Below are positions 33,249 to 42,103 of a DNA stretch of 64,000 nt, one piece after another; within the stretch, counting starts at the first letter, position 1, and every line of letters begins with the position of its first letter. Below the pieces are notes generated by a model, which saw only the letters and a list, made by a program, of their open reading frames with translations, was not told the origin of the DNA and did no database searches. Both the position numbers and the translations under genes were made by a program. The stretch comes from Dyadobacter soli. GTDB lineage: Bacteria > Bacteroidota > Bacteroidia > Cytophagales > Spirosomataceae. The stretch is from NCBI RefSeq assembly GCF_900101885.1, contig NZ_FNAN01000030.1:1-64000 (forward strand), in the 5' to 3' direction.

Positions 33249-35084
33249 ATGCGTAAAAGACTTGAATTTATTGCCTTGTACGGGCTGGCCTGGGTCGTTA
33301 TTTTCCAGTTTTTCCGGGTCATTTTCCTGGCATACCATTATAAAAAAGCACTCGAATTACCATCGTCGCTGTGGGTAGCGAGCGCGGGCCACGGCCTGCC
33401 GATGGATATTTCCTTCGCCGCCTACATCCTGGGCATTCCTACCTTGCTGATGATGTTCACTGGTCACCGCTGGGAATGGTATCGGAAAACGCTGCGGATT
33501 TACACCATTATAGTCGTATCGGTCATCACGTTGCTCACGGTCGTTGACCTGGAACTGTTCCGCGCCTGGGGCTTTCGCATCGATGCGACCTCGCTGCATT
33601 ACCTCGAAACGCCTTCCGAGGCTTTTGCATCGATGGGCGCAGCGCCGGTATGGCAGCTGTGCCTGCTGTTGTTTGCATTGATATTCCTGGTCAATCGCGT
33701 GTTGCAGACAATTGTCCGGCGCATTACCGGTGCATTCCGGCTCACGCCGCTTTGGTACACGATACCGGCATTCCTGGTCATTGCCGGCAGCCTCATTATC
33801 CCCATTCGCGGCGGTTTCCAGCTGGCTCCTATGAACGAGAGCGCGGTGTTTTTCAGCGATAAGAGCTTTGCGAATTACGCGGCCGTGAATGTGCCGTGGA
33901 ATTATATGCGATCGGTGATCAGTGAGGGTTATTCCAATGAAAACCCATTTAAATACTTGGACGAAGCCGAAGCTAAGCAAACTGTCACCAACCTGTACGG
34001 ATCGGAAGGTATTACCGACCAGGTTATCGATACAATTGGCAAAAAGAATGTGCTGGTAATCATTTGGGAAAGTTTTACGGCAAAAGCCGTGGCTTCGTTG
34101 GGCGGGTTGAAAGGCATTACCCCGCAGTTCGACCAGATTGCCAAAGAAGGGCTGCTTTTTACCAATATATATGCAAGCGGCAACCGCAGCGACAAAGGTA
34201 TGGTAGCGATTCTGAGCGGTTACCCGGCGCAGCCTACCACTTCCATCATTAAAATACCAAAAAAAACAGCCTCTCTGCCATCGTTACCTACCATTTTCAA
34301 GGAACGCGGCTGGCAGACGTCCTTCTACTACGGCGGCGAAACCGAGTTCGCCAATATGAAGTCGTATTTCCTCCAACAAGGTTTCGACCGTATTGTCGAC
34401 ATCAACGACTTCGACTCAAAAGACATGAATTCCAAATGGGGCGCACATGATCATGTGGTTTTCAAAAGGTTGATGCAGGATCTGGATCAGGAAAAGCAGC
34501 CGTTTTTCTCGACGATGTTCACGCTGAGCAGCCACGAGCCGTTTGAAGTGCCTACTAAAACAGTAATCCAGGGCAACGACCCGGAGCATTTGTTCCTGAA
34601 CGCATTGCATTATACCGACGAATCCCTCGGTGCATTCCTCCGCGAGGCGCAAACCAAACCCTGGTGGAAAAATACGCTCGTCGTCATCATCGCCGACCAC
34701 GGCCACCCACTGCCTGAAACCCGCAAAGACAAGCCTTCGGAGTTCCATATCCCCATGCTCTGGCTCGGCGGCGCGCTTACGGCTGCACCTGCACGTGTAG
34801 ACACGCTCGCGTCGCAAACCGACCTCGCGGCCACGATTTTAAACCAAATGCATTTACCCTCCGGAACTTTTGCGTGGAGTAACGACATTTTCAAAAAGGG
34901 TCGTCATGATTTCGCCTATTTCGCATTCAACAACGGCCTCGGCTGGATGCGTCCCGACGGCTTCCTCGTACGGGACAACATCGGCGGGAATATCACCGAG
35001 AAAAGCGGCGCTTTACCGCAGCAGGAAGAGGGCCTGGGCAAGGCTTACCTGCAATCTTCTTTTGGAGATTATTTAAAGCGTTGA
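33249..35084 (+). CDS. LTA synthase-like membrane sulfatase-fold enzyme
   Basis: The 611-residue protein has about five N-terminal membrane helices (to ~residue 185) and a large periplasmic domain of the alkaline phosphatase/sulfatase fold. NVLVIIWESF carries the first metal ligand (Glu), ASGNRSDKGMVA the catalytic hydroxyl (Ser or Thr nucleophile; here Ser), and IIADHGHPLPE the second metal site. Family relatives transfer phosphoglycerol or phosphoethanolamine to glycans or lipids. As this organism is Gram-negative without teichoic acid, the acceptor is likely a periplasmic glycan or lipid A, which is inference. It is 36 bases before mtaB, perhaps in one transcript. Confidence 0.83.
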   Translation: MRKRLEFIALYGLAWVVIFQFFRVIFLAYHYKKALELPSSLWVASAGHGLPMDISFAAYILGIPTLLMMFTGHRWEWYRKTLRIYTIIVVSVITLLTVVDLELFRAWGFRIDATSLHYLETPSEAFASMGAAPVWQLCLLLFALIFLVNRVLQTIVRRITGAFRLTPLWYTIPAFLVIAGSLIIPIRGGFQLAPMNESAVFFSDKSFANYAAVNVPWNYMRSVISEGYSNENPFKYLDEAEAKQTVTNLYGSEGITDQVIDTIGKKNVLVIIWESFTAKAVASLGGLKGITPQFDQIAKEGLLFTNIYASGNRSDKGMVAILSGYPAQPTTSIIKIPKKTASLPSLPTIFKERGWQTSFYYGGETEFANMKSYFLQQGFDRIVDINDFDSKDMNSKWGAHDHVVFKRLMQDLDQEKQPFFSTMFTLSSHEPFEVPTKTVIQGNDPEHLFLNALHYTDESLGAFLREAQTKPWWKNTLVVIIADHGHPLPETRKDKPSEFHIPMLWLGGALTAAPARVDTLASQTDLAATILNQMHLPSGTFAWSNDIFKKGRHDFAYFAFNNGLGWMRPDGFLVRDNIGGNITEKSGALPQQEEGLGKAYLQSSFGDYLKR

Positions 35085-35120
35085 TAATAAAGGTGTAATT
35101 TTGCAGGATATTTAAAAACA

Positions 35121-36449
35121 ATGAAAAAAGTCGCTTTTTATACATTAGGGTGCAAGCTGAATTACTCCGAAAGCTCTTCGATCGGACGCATGTTCGAGGA
35201 TAAGGGTTATACCAAAGTGGAATTCAACGAAAACCCGGATATATTTATCATCAACACTTGCTCGGTCACGGAGAATGCGGACAAAAAATGCCGCAAAATC
35301 GTGCGCGAGGCACAGAAAATCAATGCGGACGGCTACGTGGCAGTCATCGGTTGCTATGCCCAGCTGAAACCCAAGGAAATTTCCGAAATACCGGGCGTAG
35401 ACGCGGTGTTAGGCGCTGCCGAGAAATTCCGTCTGGTGGAATTGATCGATACATTCGAAAAAGCACCTTCCGGCCAGCCGGCACAGGTAATCGCTTCCAC
35501 GATCGACAATGCGGTTGAATACCATACTTCCTATTCACTCAACGACCGCACGCGCACGTTCCTGAAAGTGCAGGATGGCTGCGACTACCCGTGCGCGTAT
35601 TGCACGATCCCGCTCGCACGCGGGAAGAGCCGGTCGGACAGTATCGAAAATATCGTGAAGGCCGCACGCGACATTGCTGCGCGCGACGTGAAGGAAATCG
35701 TGCTTACCGGTGTCAATATCGGTGATTTCGGTTTGCGTAACGGCGTTCGCGAAGAAACTTTCCTGGATCTGGTCAAAGCATTGGATGAGGTAGATGGCAT
35801 CGAACGCTTCCGTATTTCCTCCATTGAGCCCAACTTGCTGACGGACGAGGTCATTGAGTTTGTGGCGCAATCCAAACGCTTCGCACCGCACTTCCATATT
35901 CCCTTGCAATCGGGTTCCAATAAGGTTTTGGGCCTGATGAAACGGCGTTACAAACGCGAGCTTTATGAAGAACGTGTGGCGAAAATCAAGTCGCTGATGC
36001 CGGATTGCTGCATTGGCGTGGACGTGATCGTGGGACATGCGGGAGAAACGAAGGAGCTATTTGAAGAGACCTACCGCTTTTTGAACGAGCTGGATGTCTC
36101 GTATTTGCACGTGTTTACTTATTCAGAAAGAGAAAATACTACTGCATTAGCCATCCGCCCTATTGTACCGAAAGCTGAGCGGGCCGAACGTTCCAAAATG
36201 CTGCATATTCTCTCGGATAAGAAGAAACGGTTCTTCTATGAAAGCCAGATGGGCAAGGAAGGGAAAGTATTGTTTGAGGATGAGGTGCAGAACGGGCAGA
36301 TGCTTGGGTTTACAGGTAACTATGTACGCGTGGCTGTGAAATACGATCCGCTGCTGATCAATGAGACCAAGGAAGTGCGGTATGATCATATTAATGCAGA
36401 AGGGTTGATGGAAGTCACTGAGATTCAGGAAGAAGTTTTGATTCACTGA
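35121..36449 (+). CDS. mtaB: tRNA t6A37 methylthiotransferase MtaB
   Basis: MtaB is a radical-SAM enzyme that adds a methylthio group to t6A37 in tRNAs reading ANN codons. The 442-residue product has the UPF0004 domain with cysteines in TLGCKLNYSES, NTCSVTENAD and IGCYAQL (second [4Fe-4S] cluster), the radical-SAM motif CDYPCAYCTIP (Cys-x3-Cys-x2-Cys) and a C-terminal TRAM domain. The TLGCKLNYSES start is that of MtaB rather than MiaB or RimO. It lies 36 bases after the sulfatase-fold gene. Confidence 0.93.
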   Translation: MKKVAFYTLGCKLNYSESSSIGRMFEDKGYTKVEFNENPDIFIINTCSVTENADKKCRKIVREAQKINADGYVAVIGCYAQLKPKEISEIPGVDAVLGAAEKFRLVELIDTFEKAPSGQPAQVIASTIDNAVEYHTSYSLNDRTRTFLKVQDGCDYPCAYCTIPLARGKSRSDSIENIVKAARDIAARDVKEIVLTGVNIGDFGLRNGVREETFLDLVKALDEVDGIERFRISSIEPNLLTDEVIEFVAQSKRFAPHFHIPLQSGSNKVLGLMKRRYKRELYEERVAKIKSLMPDCCIGVDVIVGHAGETKELFEETYRFLNELDVSYLHVFTYSERENTTALAIRPIVPKAERAERSKMLHILSDKKKRFFYESQMGKEGKVLFEDEVQNGQMLGFTGNYVRVAVKYDPLLINETKEVRYDHINAEGLMEVTEIQEEVLIH

Positions 36450-36512
36450 TAGTTAAAGTCAGTTTGATCTGCAATCAACTAGCCTGCTGTTAGTTTTGAC
36501 CAATCGATTCTG

Positions 36513-36621
36513 AGCTAGCTATAAATTCTAATCCAGCTATAATCTTTAATCTAGCTATAATCTTAATCTAGCTATAATCTTATCTAGTACCGTCGACTTA
36601 AGTCGACGGCAATGGACTAGA
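36513..36621. repeat. Tandem 17-18-mers (AGCTATAATCTT...) followed by perfect 20-bp palindrome
   Basis: AGCTATAA recurs at 36517, 36535, 36553 and 36570 (spacing 18, 18, 17). Directly after the array a perfect palindrome at 36590-36609 (CCGTCGACTT and its complement) is enclosed by TCTAGT (36583-36588) and ACTAGA (36616-36621). Confidence 0.75.
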
Positions 36622-36706
36622 GAATTCTTTGGCTCGGGTTTTAATCCGGGGATTATTATAAGAAGAAAAGGCTGCTAGGAACAGCTTGCTTTAATTTGTC
36701 ACAAAG

Positions 36707-36733
36707 AAAGCCCGACCAATTTGGCCGGGCTTT
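36707..36733. terminator. Hairpin terminator between mtaB and amt
   Basis: Stem of 12 bases (AAAGCCCGACCA with TGGCCGGGCTTT, one G-T pair) flanked by A and T runs. Confidence 0.75.
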
Positions 36734-36756
36734 TGCATTTATTCTTATAGTTTAGA

Positions 36757-38076
36757 TTAAGCTTCTACAAGGAACTCGTCGTGCTGGCTTACGTCCAGAC
36801 CTGCTTTTTCGTCCGATTCAGTTACACGAAGCGGCAGGATCAGGTCAGTCACTTTAAGGAGTACGAATGAGCCTACGAATGCGAATGCAGATACACCTAC
36901 CAGGGCGATTACGTGGTTGATGAACAACTTGGTTTCGCCGAATGCAAGACCTTGGTCAACTACCAGTGAGTTAACACCGCTTGTCGCGAAGATACCGGTC
37001 ATGAGCATACCTACCATACCACCTACACCGTGGCAAGGGAATACGTCCAGCGTATCGTCCAAAGTTGAACGGGTGCGCAGGTGGGCAACGTAGTTAGAGA
37101 TGATCGCAGCCACAGTTCCGATGAACAATGCAGCAGGAACCGTTACGAAACCGGCAGCTGGTGTGATGGCAACCAGACCAACCACAGCACCGATACAGAA
37201 ACCAAGTGCAGATACTTTCTTGCCTCTTGCAGCATCGAAAAGGACCCATGCCAAACCAGCAGCACCAGCAGCGGTGTTAGTAGTAGCGAAAGCTGAAACC
37301 GCCAACGGAGAGGCTGTCAGTGCAGAACCGGCGTTGAAACCGAACCATCCGAACCAAAGCAAACCTGTTCCGAGCAATACGAATGGAATGTTCGCAGGAG
37401 GCAATACGTGGTCTTCGAGCAGCGACTTGCGACGTTTCAGATACAATGCACCAGCGAAAGCAGCCCAGCCGGCAGACATGTGAACCACAGTACCACCTGC
37501 AAAGTCAAGAACACCCATTTTGAAAAGAATACCATCTGCATGCCATGTCATGTGGCAAAGTGGTGTGTAAATTAACAAGCAGAAAAGGATCATGAAAAGA
37601 ACGTAAGAGCGGAAGTTGATACGCTCAGCCATTGAACCGGTTACGAGCGCAGGTGTGATCACCGCGAACTTCAACTGGAACATCGCGAACAAAGCGAAAG
37701 GAATGGTACCCCAAACCGGGCCGTCCAATACACCTTTGAACATGAAGTGCGTCGATGGGTTACCGATGAAACCACCGATGTCCTCACCAAATGCAAGACT
37801 GAAACCGCAAACTACCCATACCACACTGATTACCCCCATCGCGATGAAGCTCTGGAGCATCGTGGAGATGACGTTTTTGGTGTTAACCATTCCTCCGTAG
37901 AAGTACGCCAGACCCGGGGTCATAAGCAGTACCAGCGCGGATGACACGAGCATCCATGCAGTGTCGCCCGAATTGATGCCCTCCGTAGGGATCTGCGTCG
38001 GAACATTGGGGACGAAGGCACCGAGGATGCTGATTACCAGGAGGATAATCAGTGGGATAAAGTTACGTTTTTCCAT
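36757..38076 (-). CDS. amt: Ammonium transporter (Amt/MEP/Rh family)
   Basis: The 439-residue channel conducts ammonium/ammonia across the inner membrane. It has an N-terminal signal-like helix followed by 11 helices. Family segments: GDTAWMLVSSALVLLMTPGLAYFYGG (split GDTAWMLVSSALVLL, TPGLAYFYGG), the FAGGTVVHMSAGWAAF region and DVFPCHGVGGMVG with the conserved pore histidines. A porin gene lies 60 bases upstream on the same strand, so the two are probably one operon. No PII (glnB/glnK) gene is next to it, unlike in many bacteria. Confidence 0.95.
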   Translation of the reverse strand: MEKRNFIPLIILLVISILGAFVPNVPTQIPTEGINSGDTAWMLVSSALVLLMTPGLAYFYGGMVNTKNVISTMLQSFIAMGVISVVWVVCGFSLAFGEDIGGFIGNPSTHFMFKGVLDGPVWGTIPFALFAMFQLKFAVITPALVTGSMAERINFRSYVLFMILFCLLIYTPLCHMTWHADGILFKMGVLDFAGGTVVHMSAGWAAFAGALYLKRRKSLLEDHVLPPANIPFVLLGTGLLWFGWFGFNAGSALTASPLAVSAFATTNTAAGAAGLAWVLFDAARGKKVSALGFCIGAVVGLVAITPAAGFVTVPAALFIGTVAAIISNYVAHLRTRSTLDDTLDVFPCHGVGGMVGMLMTGIFATSGVNSLVVDQGLAFGETKLFINHVIALVGVSAFAFVGSFVLLKVTDLILPLRVTESDEKAGLDVSQHDEFLVEA

Positions 38077-38136
38077 TGTAGTAAATTATTGTTATTGTAT
38101 TAGATTAAGAAGGTATTCGTGTGAAATGCTGTTGTA

Positions 38137-39336
38137 TCAGAACTTGTAAATGAATGCTAATCCGAATGTAGTCTGGCTGTTTTTAGTCCAGCCGCCTTCT
38201 GAATCCTGGAACTGCTGCGCTTCTCCTGCACCGCTCAGTTTAGGATAAGCGTCGAGACGGAATTCAGGTTTTACCAGGATATGTCCGTCGGCCAGGTTGA
38301 TGTTACCAGTCAAGGTCACTGAATTCACTTTGGTGCCCGTCTTCGCGGCAGTAAGCAAACCTCTCACACCGCTGTCGTTGTTGAAATATTCGTAACGTGC
38401 GCCGATTCCGAAGTTGTCGGTGATTGCGGTATTCGCATAAACCGCTACACCACCCCAGGATTCAGCCTTGATCGGACCACCTGCGCCCTGATAATCACCC
38501 TTCTGCGATCCATACGCGGCGTTAAGACCCAGGAGGAATTTCTCAGAGATCTGGAAGCTGGTGGTAAGGTCGAATACCTGGTAGAAGCCGTCCGGCTGCT
38601 TGCCCAGTGAATCCGTGTTAGCCTCGTTGCTTCCGATGTAATTCACGTACACGTTCCAGTTTTCAACCGGTTTGAAATACAATTGGCTGATAATGCCTTT
38701 CGCGCGGTTGTTATCGCCTAAACCATCCACATTGTTCACCACACCGACCATGAGAGATGCCTTGTCGGAGAATGCGTAAGTGGCTTTCAAACCTGCGTGG
38801 TAGAACGGACCGTTGTTGAACAGGTTGGAGAGCGAGTAGTTGAAGTTGGCCGGTGCGTCGATCACTTCGTACCCGATATGCGTACCGAACTGTCCTGCGG
38901 TCATCGAGAACTTGTCGGTAAATTTGTATGTAAAGTATGCTTGCTTGATCGCCAGCGCAGTGCTGAACAATGCGTTTCCATAGTTGCCCATGTTTGCATT
39001 AGGACCGAAAGTAAGGTCAACAACCGCTTCCGACTTAGCATTGGTATAAGCAACCTTCGCCTGAACCAGACCGAGCGAAAACTGGCCCGACTTTTGATCG
39101 AACACCCTCGCGTTAGAGGCACCCATATTGGAGCGGGATACGGGTTTATTGAAATTAGCCATGTAATAGGAATCCAGATAGCCCGAGAAAGCGAATGCTC
39201 CTTTTGCCTCTTCCTCATCCTTAGCCTCTGTTACCACCGCAGTATCGGCTTTCACTGCCTTCTTATCATCTTCCGCCTTCGCAAAACCCAAAATCGGAAC
39301 TATCAAAGATAATACTGTGCAATAGACTTTTTTCAT
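38137..39336 (-). CDS. Outer-membrane beta-barrel porin (OmpL-like BBP2 type)
   Basis: A 399-residue protein with a signal peptide (to ~residue 21) and a series of alternating amphipathic beta strands ending in FGLAFIYKF, whose terminal Phe is the outer-membrane insertion signal. The segments FSGYLDSYYMANFNKP and QAYFTYKFTDKFSMTAGQF (split QAYFTYKFTD, SMTAGQF) are typical of the Bacteroidota BBP2 porin group. It precedes the ammonium transporter gene by 60 bases on the same strand behind a good promoter, so it likely lets ammonium or a nitrogen source through the outer membrane, which is inference from position. Confidence 0.78.
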   Translation of the reverse strand: MKKVYCTVLSLIVPILGFAKAEDDKKAVKADTAVVTEAKDEEEAKGAFAFSGYLDSYYMANFNKPVSRSNMGASNARVFDQKSGQFSLGLVQAKVAYTNAKSEAVVDLTFGPNANMGNYGNALFSTALAIKQAYFTYKFTDKFSMTAGQFGTHIGYEVIDAPANFNYSLSNLFNNGPFYHAGLKATYAFSDKASLMVGVVNNVDGLGDNNRAKGIISQLYFKPVENWNVYVNYIGSNEANTDSLGKQPDGFYQVFDLTTSFQISEKFLLGLNAAYGSQKGDYQGAGGPIKAESWGGVAVYANTAITDNFGIGARYEYFNNDSGVRGLLTAAKTGTKVNSVTLTGNINLADGHILVKPEFRLDAYPKLSGAGEAQQFQDSEGGWTKNSQTTFGLAFIYKF

Positions 39337-39385
39337 AATTATATTCTGTTTAAGTTAATATTACTCTCCGGCTGATTTACTGGAT

Positions 39386-39416
39386 CAAATATTGTACTTA
39401 AATTATATTTATCAAA
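39386..39416 (-). promoter_or_regulatory. Promoter of the porin-amt operon (TTTG-N19-AATATTTG)
   Basis: Minus-strand TTTG at 39413-39416 and AATATTTG at 39386-39393 (one mismatch) with the optimal 19-base spacer, 50 bases before the porin ATG. Confidence 0.55.
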
Positions 39417-39631
39417 TAATCTAGCCAAAATTTATACCTAAAAATCCAATTTTCTGATTTTTATCATGTTTTTTATCGTTTTTAAAACACAAAAACACCA
39501 AAATCACAATTTTTTACAAAAACTGAATATTCTGCATATGCTCAACAAAACAGAATTTTCTTCAAAAGAATCAGTTGCAGTTATTAAGAAATTTTATTAT
39601 TATAATGCCATTTGCAGAACCGAAAGGGCAC

Positions 39632-39658
39632 AAAAAAAGCCTGCTGAGTAGCAGGCTT
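39632..39658 (-). terminator. Hairpin terminator of the ferredoxin gene
   Basis: Stem AGCCTGCT (39638-39645) with AGCAGGCT (39650-39657), one further A-T pair, and a run of seven T on the minus strand. Confidence 0.7.
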
Positions 39659-39682
39659 CGCATTTTCTATATTCAGCAGGGT

Positions 39683-40030
39683 CTATTCACCGTGCATCCA
39701 TGCTTTTTTGGCAAGCAAAGTTTCTTCTTCTTCCTCGTTGTCGGGATCAGGCACGCAGCAGTCAACCGGACAAACCGCAGCACACTGGGGTTCTTCATGG
39801 AAACCAACGCACTCGGTACATTTATCTGTAACTATATAGTAAAATTCGTCTGAAACAGGGGACTGCTTTTCCTTGCCGCTTACGATGGTGCCATCACCGA
39901 AGTCCACTTCATCTAAACTCGTTCCATCTCCCCAAGTCCATTCTACACCTCCCTCATAAATTGCAGTATTCGGGCATTCTGGCTCACACGCCCCACAATT
40001 TATGCATTCATCGGTTATCATTATAGCCAT
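39683..40030 (-). CDS. Ferredoxin, 2[4Fe-4S] type with insertion
   Basis: A 115-residue ferredoxin with two cluster motifs: CINCGACEPECP near the N-terminus and CTECVGFHEEPQCAAVCP in the second half. The second motif has the longer gap between the second and third cysteines seen in Chromatium-type (Alvin) ferredoxins, and ~40 residues of acidic insert separate the two motifs. The tail is very acidic (DNEEEEE). It carries electrons at low potential in the cytoplasm; the partner enzyme is unknown. It is divergent from the acyl-CoA reductase gene; the shared 129-base gap contains its promoter. Confidence 0.9.
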   Translation of the reverse strand: MAIMITDECINCGACEPECPNTAIYEGGVEWTWGDGTSLDEVDFGDGTIVSGKEKQSPVSDEFYYIVTDKCTECVGFHEEPQCAAVCPVDCCVPDPDNEEEEETLLAKKAWMHGE

Positions 40031-40044
40031 AGTCGCCGGATTGT

Positions 40045-40107
40045 TTATATTTGTTGCTATTCTTCTGTATTGGGTAACAAATATAACTATTTATAGTTTC
40101 CCAACAA
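40045..40107 (-). promoter_or_regulatory. Ferredoxin promoter inside an 11-bp inverted repeat
   Basis: Minus-strand TTG (40105-40107) and TATATTTG (40078-40085) have a 19-base spacer. The -7 element is one half of a perfect inverted repeat, TTATATTTGTT at 40045-40055 with its complement at 40076-40086; the other half gives a TATATTTG facing the acyl-CoA reductase gene. This could be an operator or two back-to-back promoters. Confidence 0.55.
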
Positions 40108-40159
40108 TCAGAAAAATAAAAACGGCACTTGCCATTTAACTTTTTAGAGTCAGAGTAGA

Positions 40160-41185
40160 ATGATATCAAGAATTCGGAGAATAAATGCATTCATCCGTCT
40201 GGGGCAGTTCATCAGCGACCCGGCCAACGAGGAAACGATCGCGGAATGGGTTGCGGGCGCCAAAAGCCGGAATAACTGGTTCACACCCGCCAATGTAAGG
40301 TTGTCATTGAATGCGATCGCCGGGCAGTACATGAATGAAGAGCGACTCCAAGCCTGGGCCGCAGCCTACCCCGAACCCGCCCAATCCTGCAAAATTGGCG
40401 TAGTTATGGCAGGAAACATCCCTGCGGTAGGTTTTCATGATGCACTGTGCGTACTCATCAGCGGACATACTTTACTCGCCAAACCAAGCTCCGACGACCC
40501 GCTGCTGATCCGTGCATTGCTTACCCAACTGACCGAAATCGAACCGGAGTTTAAGGATTATATTCAGTTCGTAGAGCGTTTGAACGATTCGGATGCGTAC
40601 ATCGCGACGGGAAGCGACAATACGGCGCGGTATTTCCATTACTATTTTGCCAAAAAGCCTAATATTATACGTAAGAACCGGACATCGGTCGCCGCACTCA
40701 CGGGCGGGGAAACGCGTGAGGAACTCAGGGCATTAGCGACTGATATTCTGCAATATTTCGGGCTTGGCTGCCGCAATGTATCCAAAGTTTTCGTTCCGTC
40801 CGGATATGACTTTACCGGGTTTTACCAGGCCATCGAAGAAATGGCGGATGACTATGTAAATCACCACAAGTATTTCAACAATTACGAGTACAACAAATCC
40901 ATTTACCTCGTAAACCGTATTGCGCACTCGGATAACGGCTTTTTGCTCGCAACCGAGAGCGAGGCATTGGTATCGCCCATCAGCGTGCTGCATTACCAGC
41001 ATTATGATTCCGTGGAAGAATTGAAAGCATTATTGCGGGAATCGGAGGAAAAGATCCAGTGCGTGGTGGCGAAACCCGAATTGCACTTACCGGAAGCGCT
41101 GCCATTCGGCTCCGCACAGGCACCCGGGCTCTCGGATTATGCCGACGGTATCGATACTATGGCATTCCTGTCCAACATGGATTAG
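40160..41185 (+). CDS. Acyl-CoA reductase, LuxC-like
   Basis: A 341-residue protein of the LuxC/acyl-CoA reductase family (aldehyde dehydrogenase superfamily), which reduces activated fatty acids to aldehydes with NADPH. Seen are VVMAGNIPAVGFHD near residue 80, LAKPSSDDP (NADP-binding loop) and the probable catalytic Cys in QYFGLGCRNVSKVFVP. It is shorter than LuxC (~480 residues), as usual for the Bacteroidota form. It overlaps the stop of the convergent hydrolase gene by four bases and is divergent from a ferredoxin gene. The cellular role of this group is unknown. Confidence 0.8.
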   Translation: MISRIRRINAFIRLGQFISDPANEETIAEWVAGAKSRNNWFTPANVRLSLNAIAGQYMNEERLQAWAAAYPEPAQSCKIGVVMAGNIPAVGFHDALCVLISGHTLLAKPSSDDPLLIRALLTQLTEIEPEFKDYIQFVERLNDSDAYIATGSDNTARYFHYYFAKKPNIIRKNRTSVAALTGGETREELRALATDILQYFGLGCRNVSKVFVPSGYDFTGFYQAIEEMADDYVNHHKYFNNYEYNKSIYLVNRIAHSDNGFLLATESEALVSPISVLHYQHYDSVEELKALLRESEEKIQCVVAKPELHLPEALPFGSAQAPGLSDYADGIDTMAFLSNMD

Positions 41186-41970
41186 GCCTTCCCTGCCCTT
41201 CCTGATGCCCATACGAGGAAATCAGGAAGGACTTTTGCCCATGTTTCTGGGTTGTGCATTCCCTCTTTTACTTCTACATAACAAACATCCCGCCCCCAGG
41301 CATACCCTTTCCGTTCCAACTCGGCAATGCATTCGAGCGTATCCTGAATGGAATCGATCACGCCGTCGCCATCCCGGTCGTCGTGCTCGTCCCAGGTCCC
41401 GCATTGAAACCAGAAACTAAGTGGAGCCGTACTTTTGGTAACCCGTATTTGCTCATGCATAATGCGGTCCGTTTCCGCATAACCTTCGTCGAGCGCCTTT
41501 TGCCGCCACCACAGCGAGCCGGAGAATATGCCGGCTTGCGAGAATACATCGGGGTGGTTCCATACGGCATCCAGCGCCATTAACCCGCCCAGCGAGAAGC
41601 CGGCGTAGGTAATGCCGTTTTGAACAATATTATAATGCTTTGCCAGATATGGCAGCAATTCTTCCAAAACAAATGAGGTCGTAAGCTGCGCGTTGCCGCC
41701 CCGTCCCGCGTAGTCGGGCTGGCGGGCGACCCCGTACTCATGTATGCGCGCCTCATTCGCGTGTATGCCCGCAATGACGCACGGAGCGATGCTTCCCGCG
41801 GCCTCCAATGCCGCCGCCGTTTCCGCCATATGCAAAGCCCCAAAGTCCTGTCCATCATTGAAAAGCACCAGCGGGTAAGTTTCATTGGGATTAAAATGCA
41901 TCGGCAGCACGATCGTCACCACCACTTCCCGGCCAAGGAAAGTCGATGGTAGCGAGGTAATTACAGGCAT
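41182..41970 (-). CDS. Alpha/beta hydrolase, esterase D/enterochelin-esterase type
   Basis: From the ATG at 41970 the product is 262 residues. It has the nucleophile elbow AGFSLGGLMALD (Ser in GxSxG) and ends with the KEGMHNPETWAKVLPDFL segment that supplies the catalytic His. The order VTIVLPM...YPLVLFNDGQDF is that of Fes-like esterases. Substrates of this group are esters or peptides; none can be assigned. A GTG at 42000 would add ten residues. It is convergent with the acyl-CoA reductase gene and divergent from the next esterase gene, whose promoter lies between them. Confidence 0.82.
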   Translation of the reverse strand: MPVITSLPSTFLGREVVVTIVLPMHFNPNETYPLVLFNDGQDFGALHMAETAAALEAAGSIAPCVIAGIHANEARIHEYGVARQPDYAGRGGNAQLTTSFVLEELLPYLAKHYNIVQNGITYAGFSLGGLMALDAVWNHPDVFSQAGIFSGSLWWRQKALDEGYAETDRIMHEQIRVTKSTAPLSFWFQCGTWDEHDDRDGDGVIDSIQDTLECIAELERKGYAWGRDVCYVEVKEGMHNPETWAKVLPDFLVWASGRAGKA

Positions 41971-42046
41971 TGTTTTTATGGGGAAAGTGGCTGAATTCAC
42001 TGAAATGGGACGACTACGGACAGAAATAAAACCCGAAAGTTAATAA

Positions 42047-42077
42047 TTTGCTTCCTATGATTTGTTTTGTATATTTC
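42047..42077 (+). promoter_or_regulatory. Promoter of the amide-ligase cluster (TTTG-N19-TATATTTC)
   Basis: TTTG at 42047-42050 and TATATTTC at 42070-42077 (one mismatch) with the optimal 19-base spacer. Transcription should start near 42083, which rules out starts before it and supports the TTG at 42104. Confidence 0.6.
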
Positions 42078-42103
42078 ATTTATCAACTATAAACCGTCTT
42101 TGT

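Larger units (their letters stand above)
36450..36756. other. Intergenic stretch with tandem 18-mers, palindrome and terminator
   Basis: The 307 bases between the convergent genes mtaB and amt hold no reading frame. They contain four imperfect tandem copies of an ~18-base unit (36513-36586), a perfect palindrome (36590-36609) inside a larger inverted repeat, and the amt terminator hairpin (36707-36733). Confidence 0.6.
39337..39682. other. AT-rich gene-free stretch between porin and ferredoxin genes
   Basis: 346 bases holding the porin-amt promoter and the ferredoxin terminator. A 61-codon frame on the plus strand (39466-39651) runs into that terminator and looks random, so I see no gene. 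Confidence 0.5.

Noticed and set aside
33249..35084. True lipoteichoic acid synthase
   Set aside because: The fold fits, but the organism is Gram-negative and the family includes many phosphoglycerol or phosphoethanolamine transferases for other acceptors.
39466..39651. 61-codon reading frame in the AT-rich gap after the porin gene
   Set aside because: It runs into the ferredoxin terminator hairpin, has random-looking composition and no start signal.
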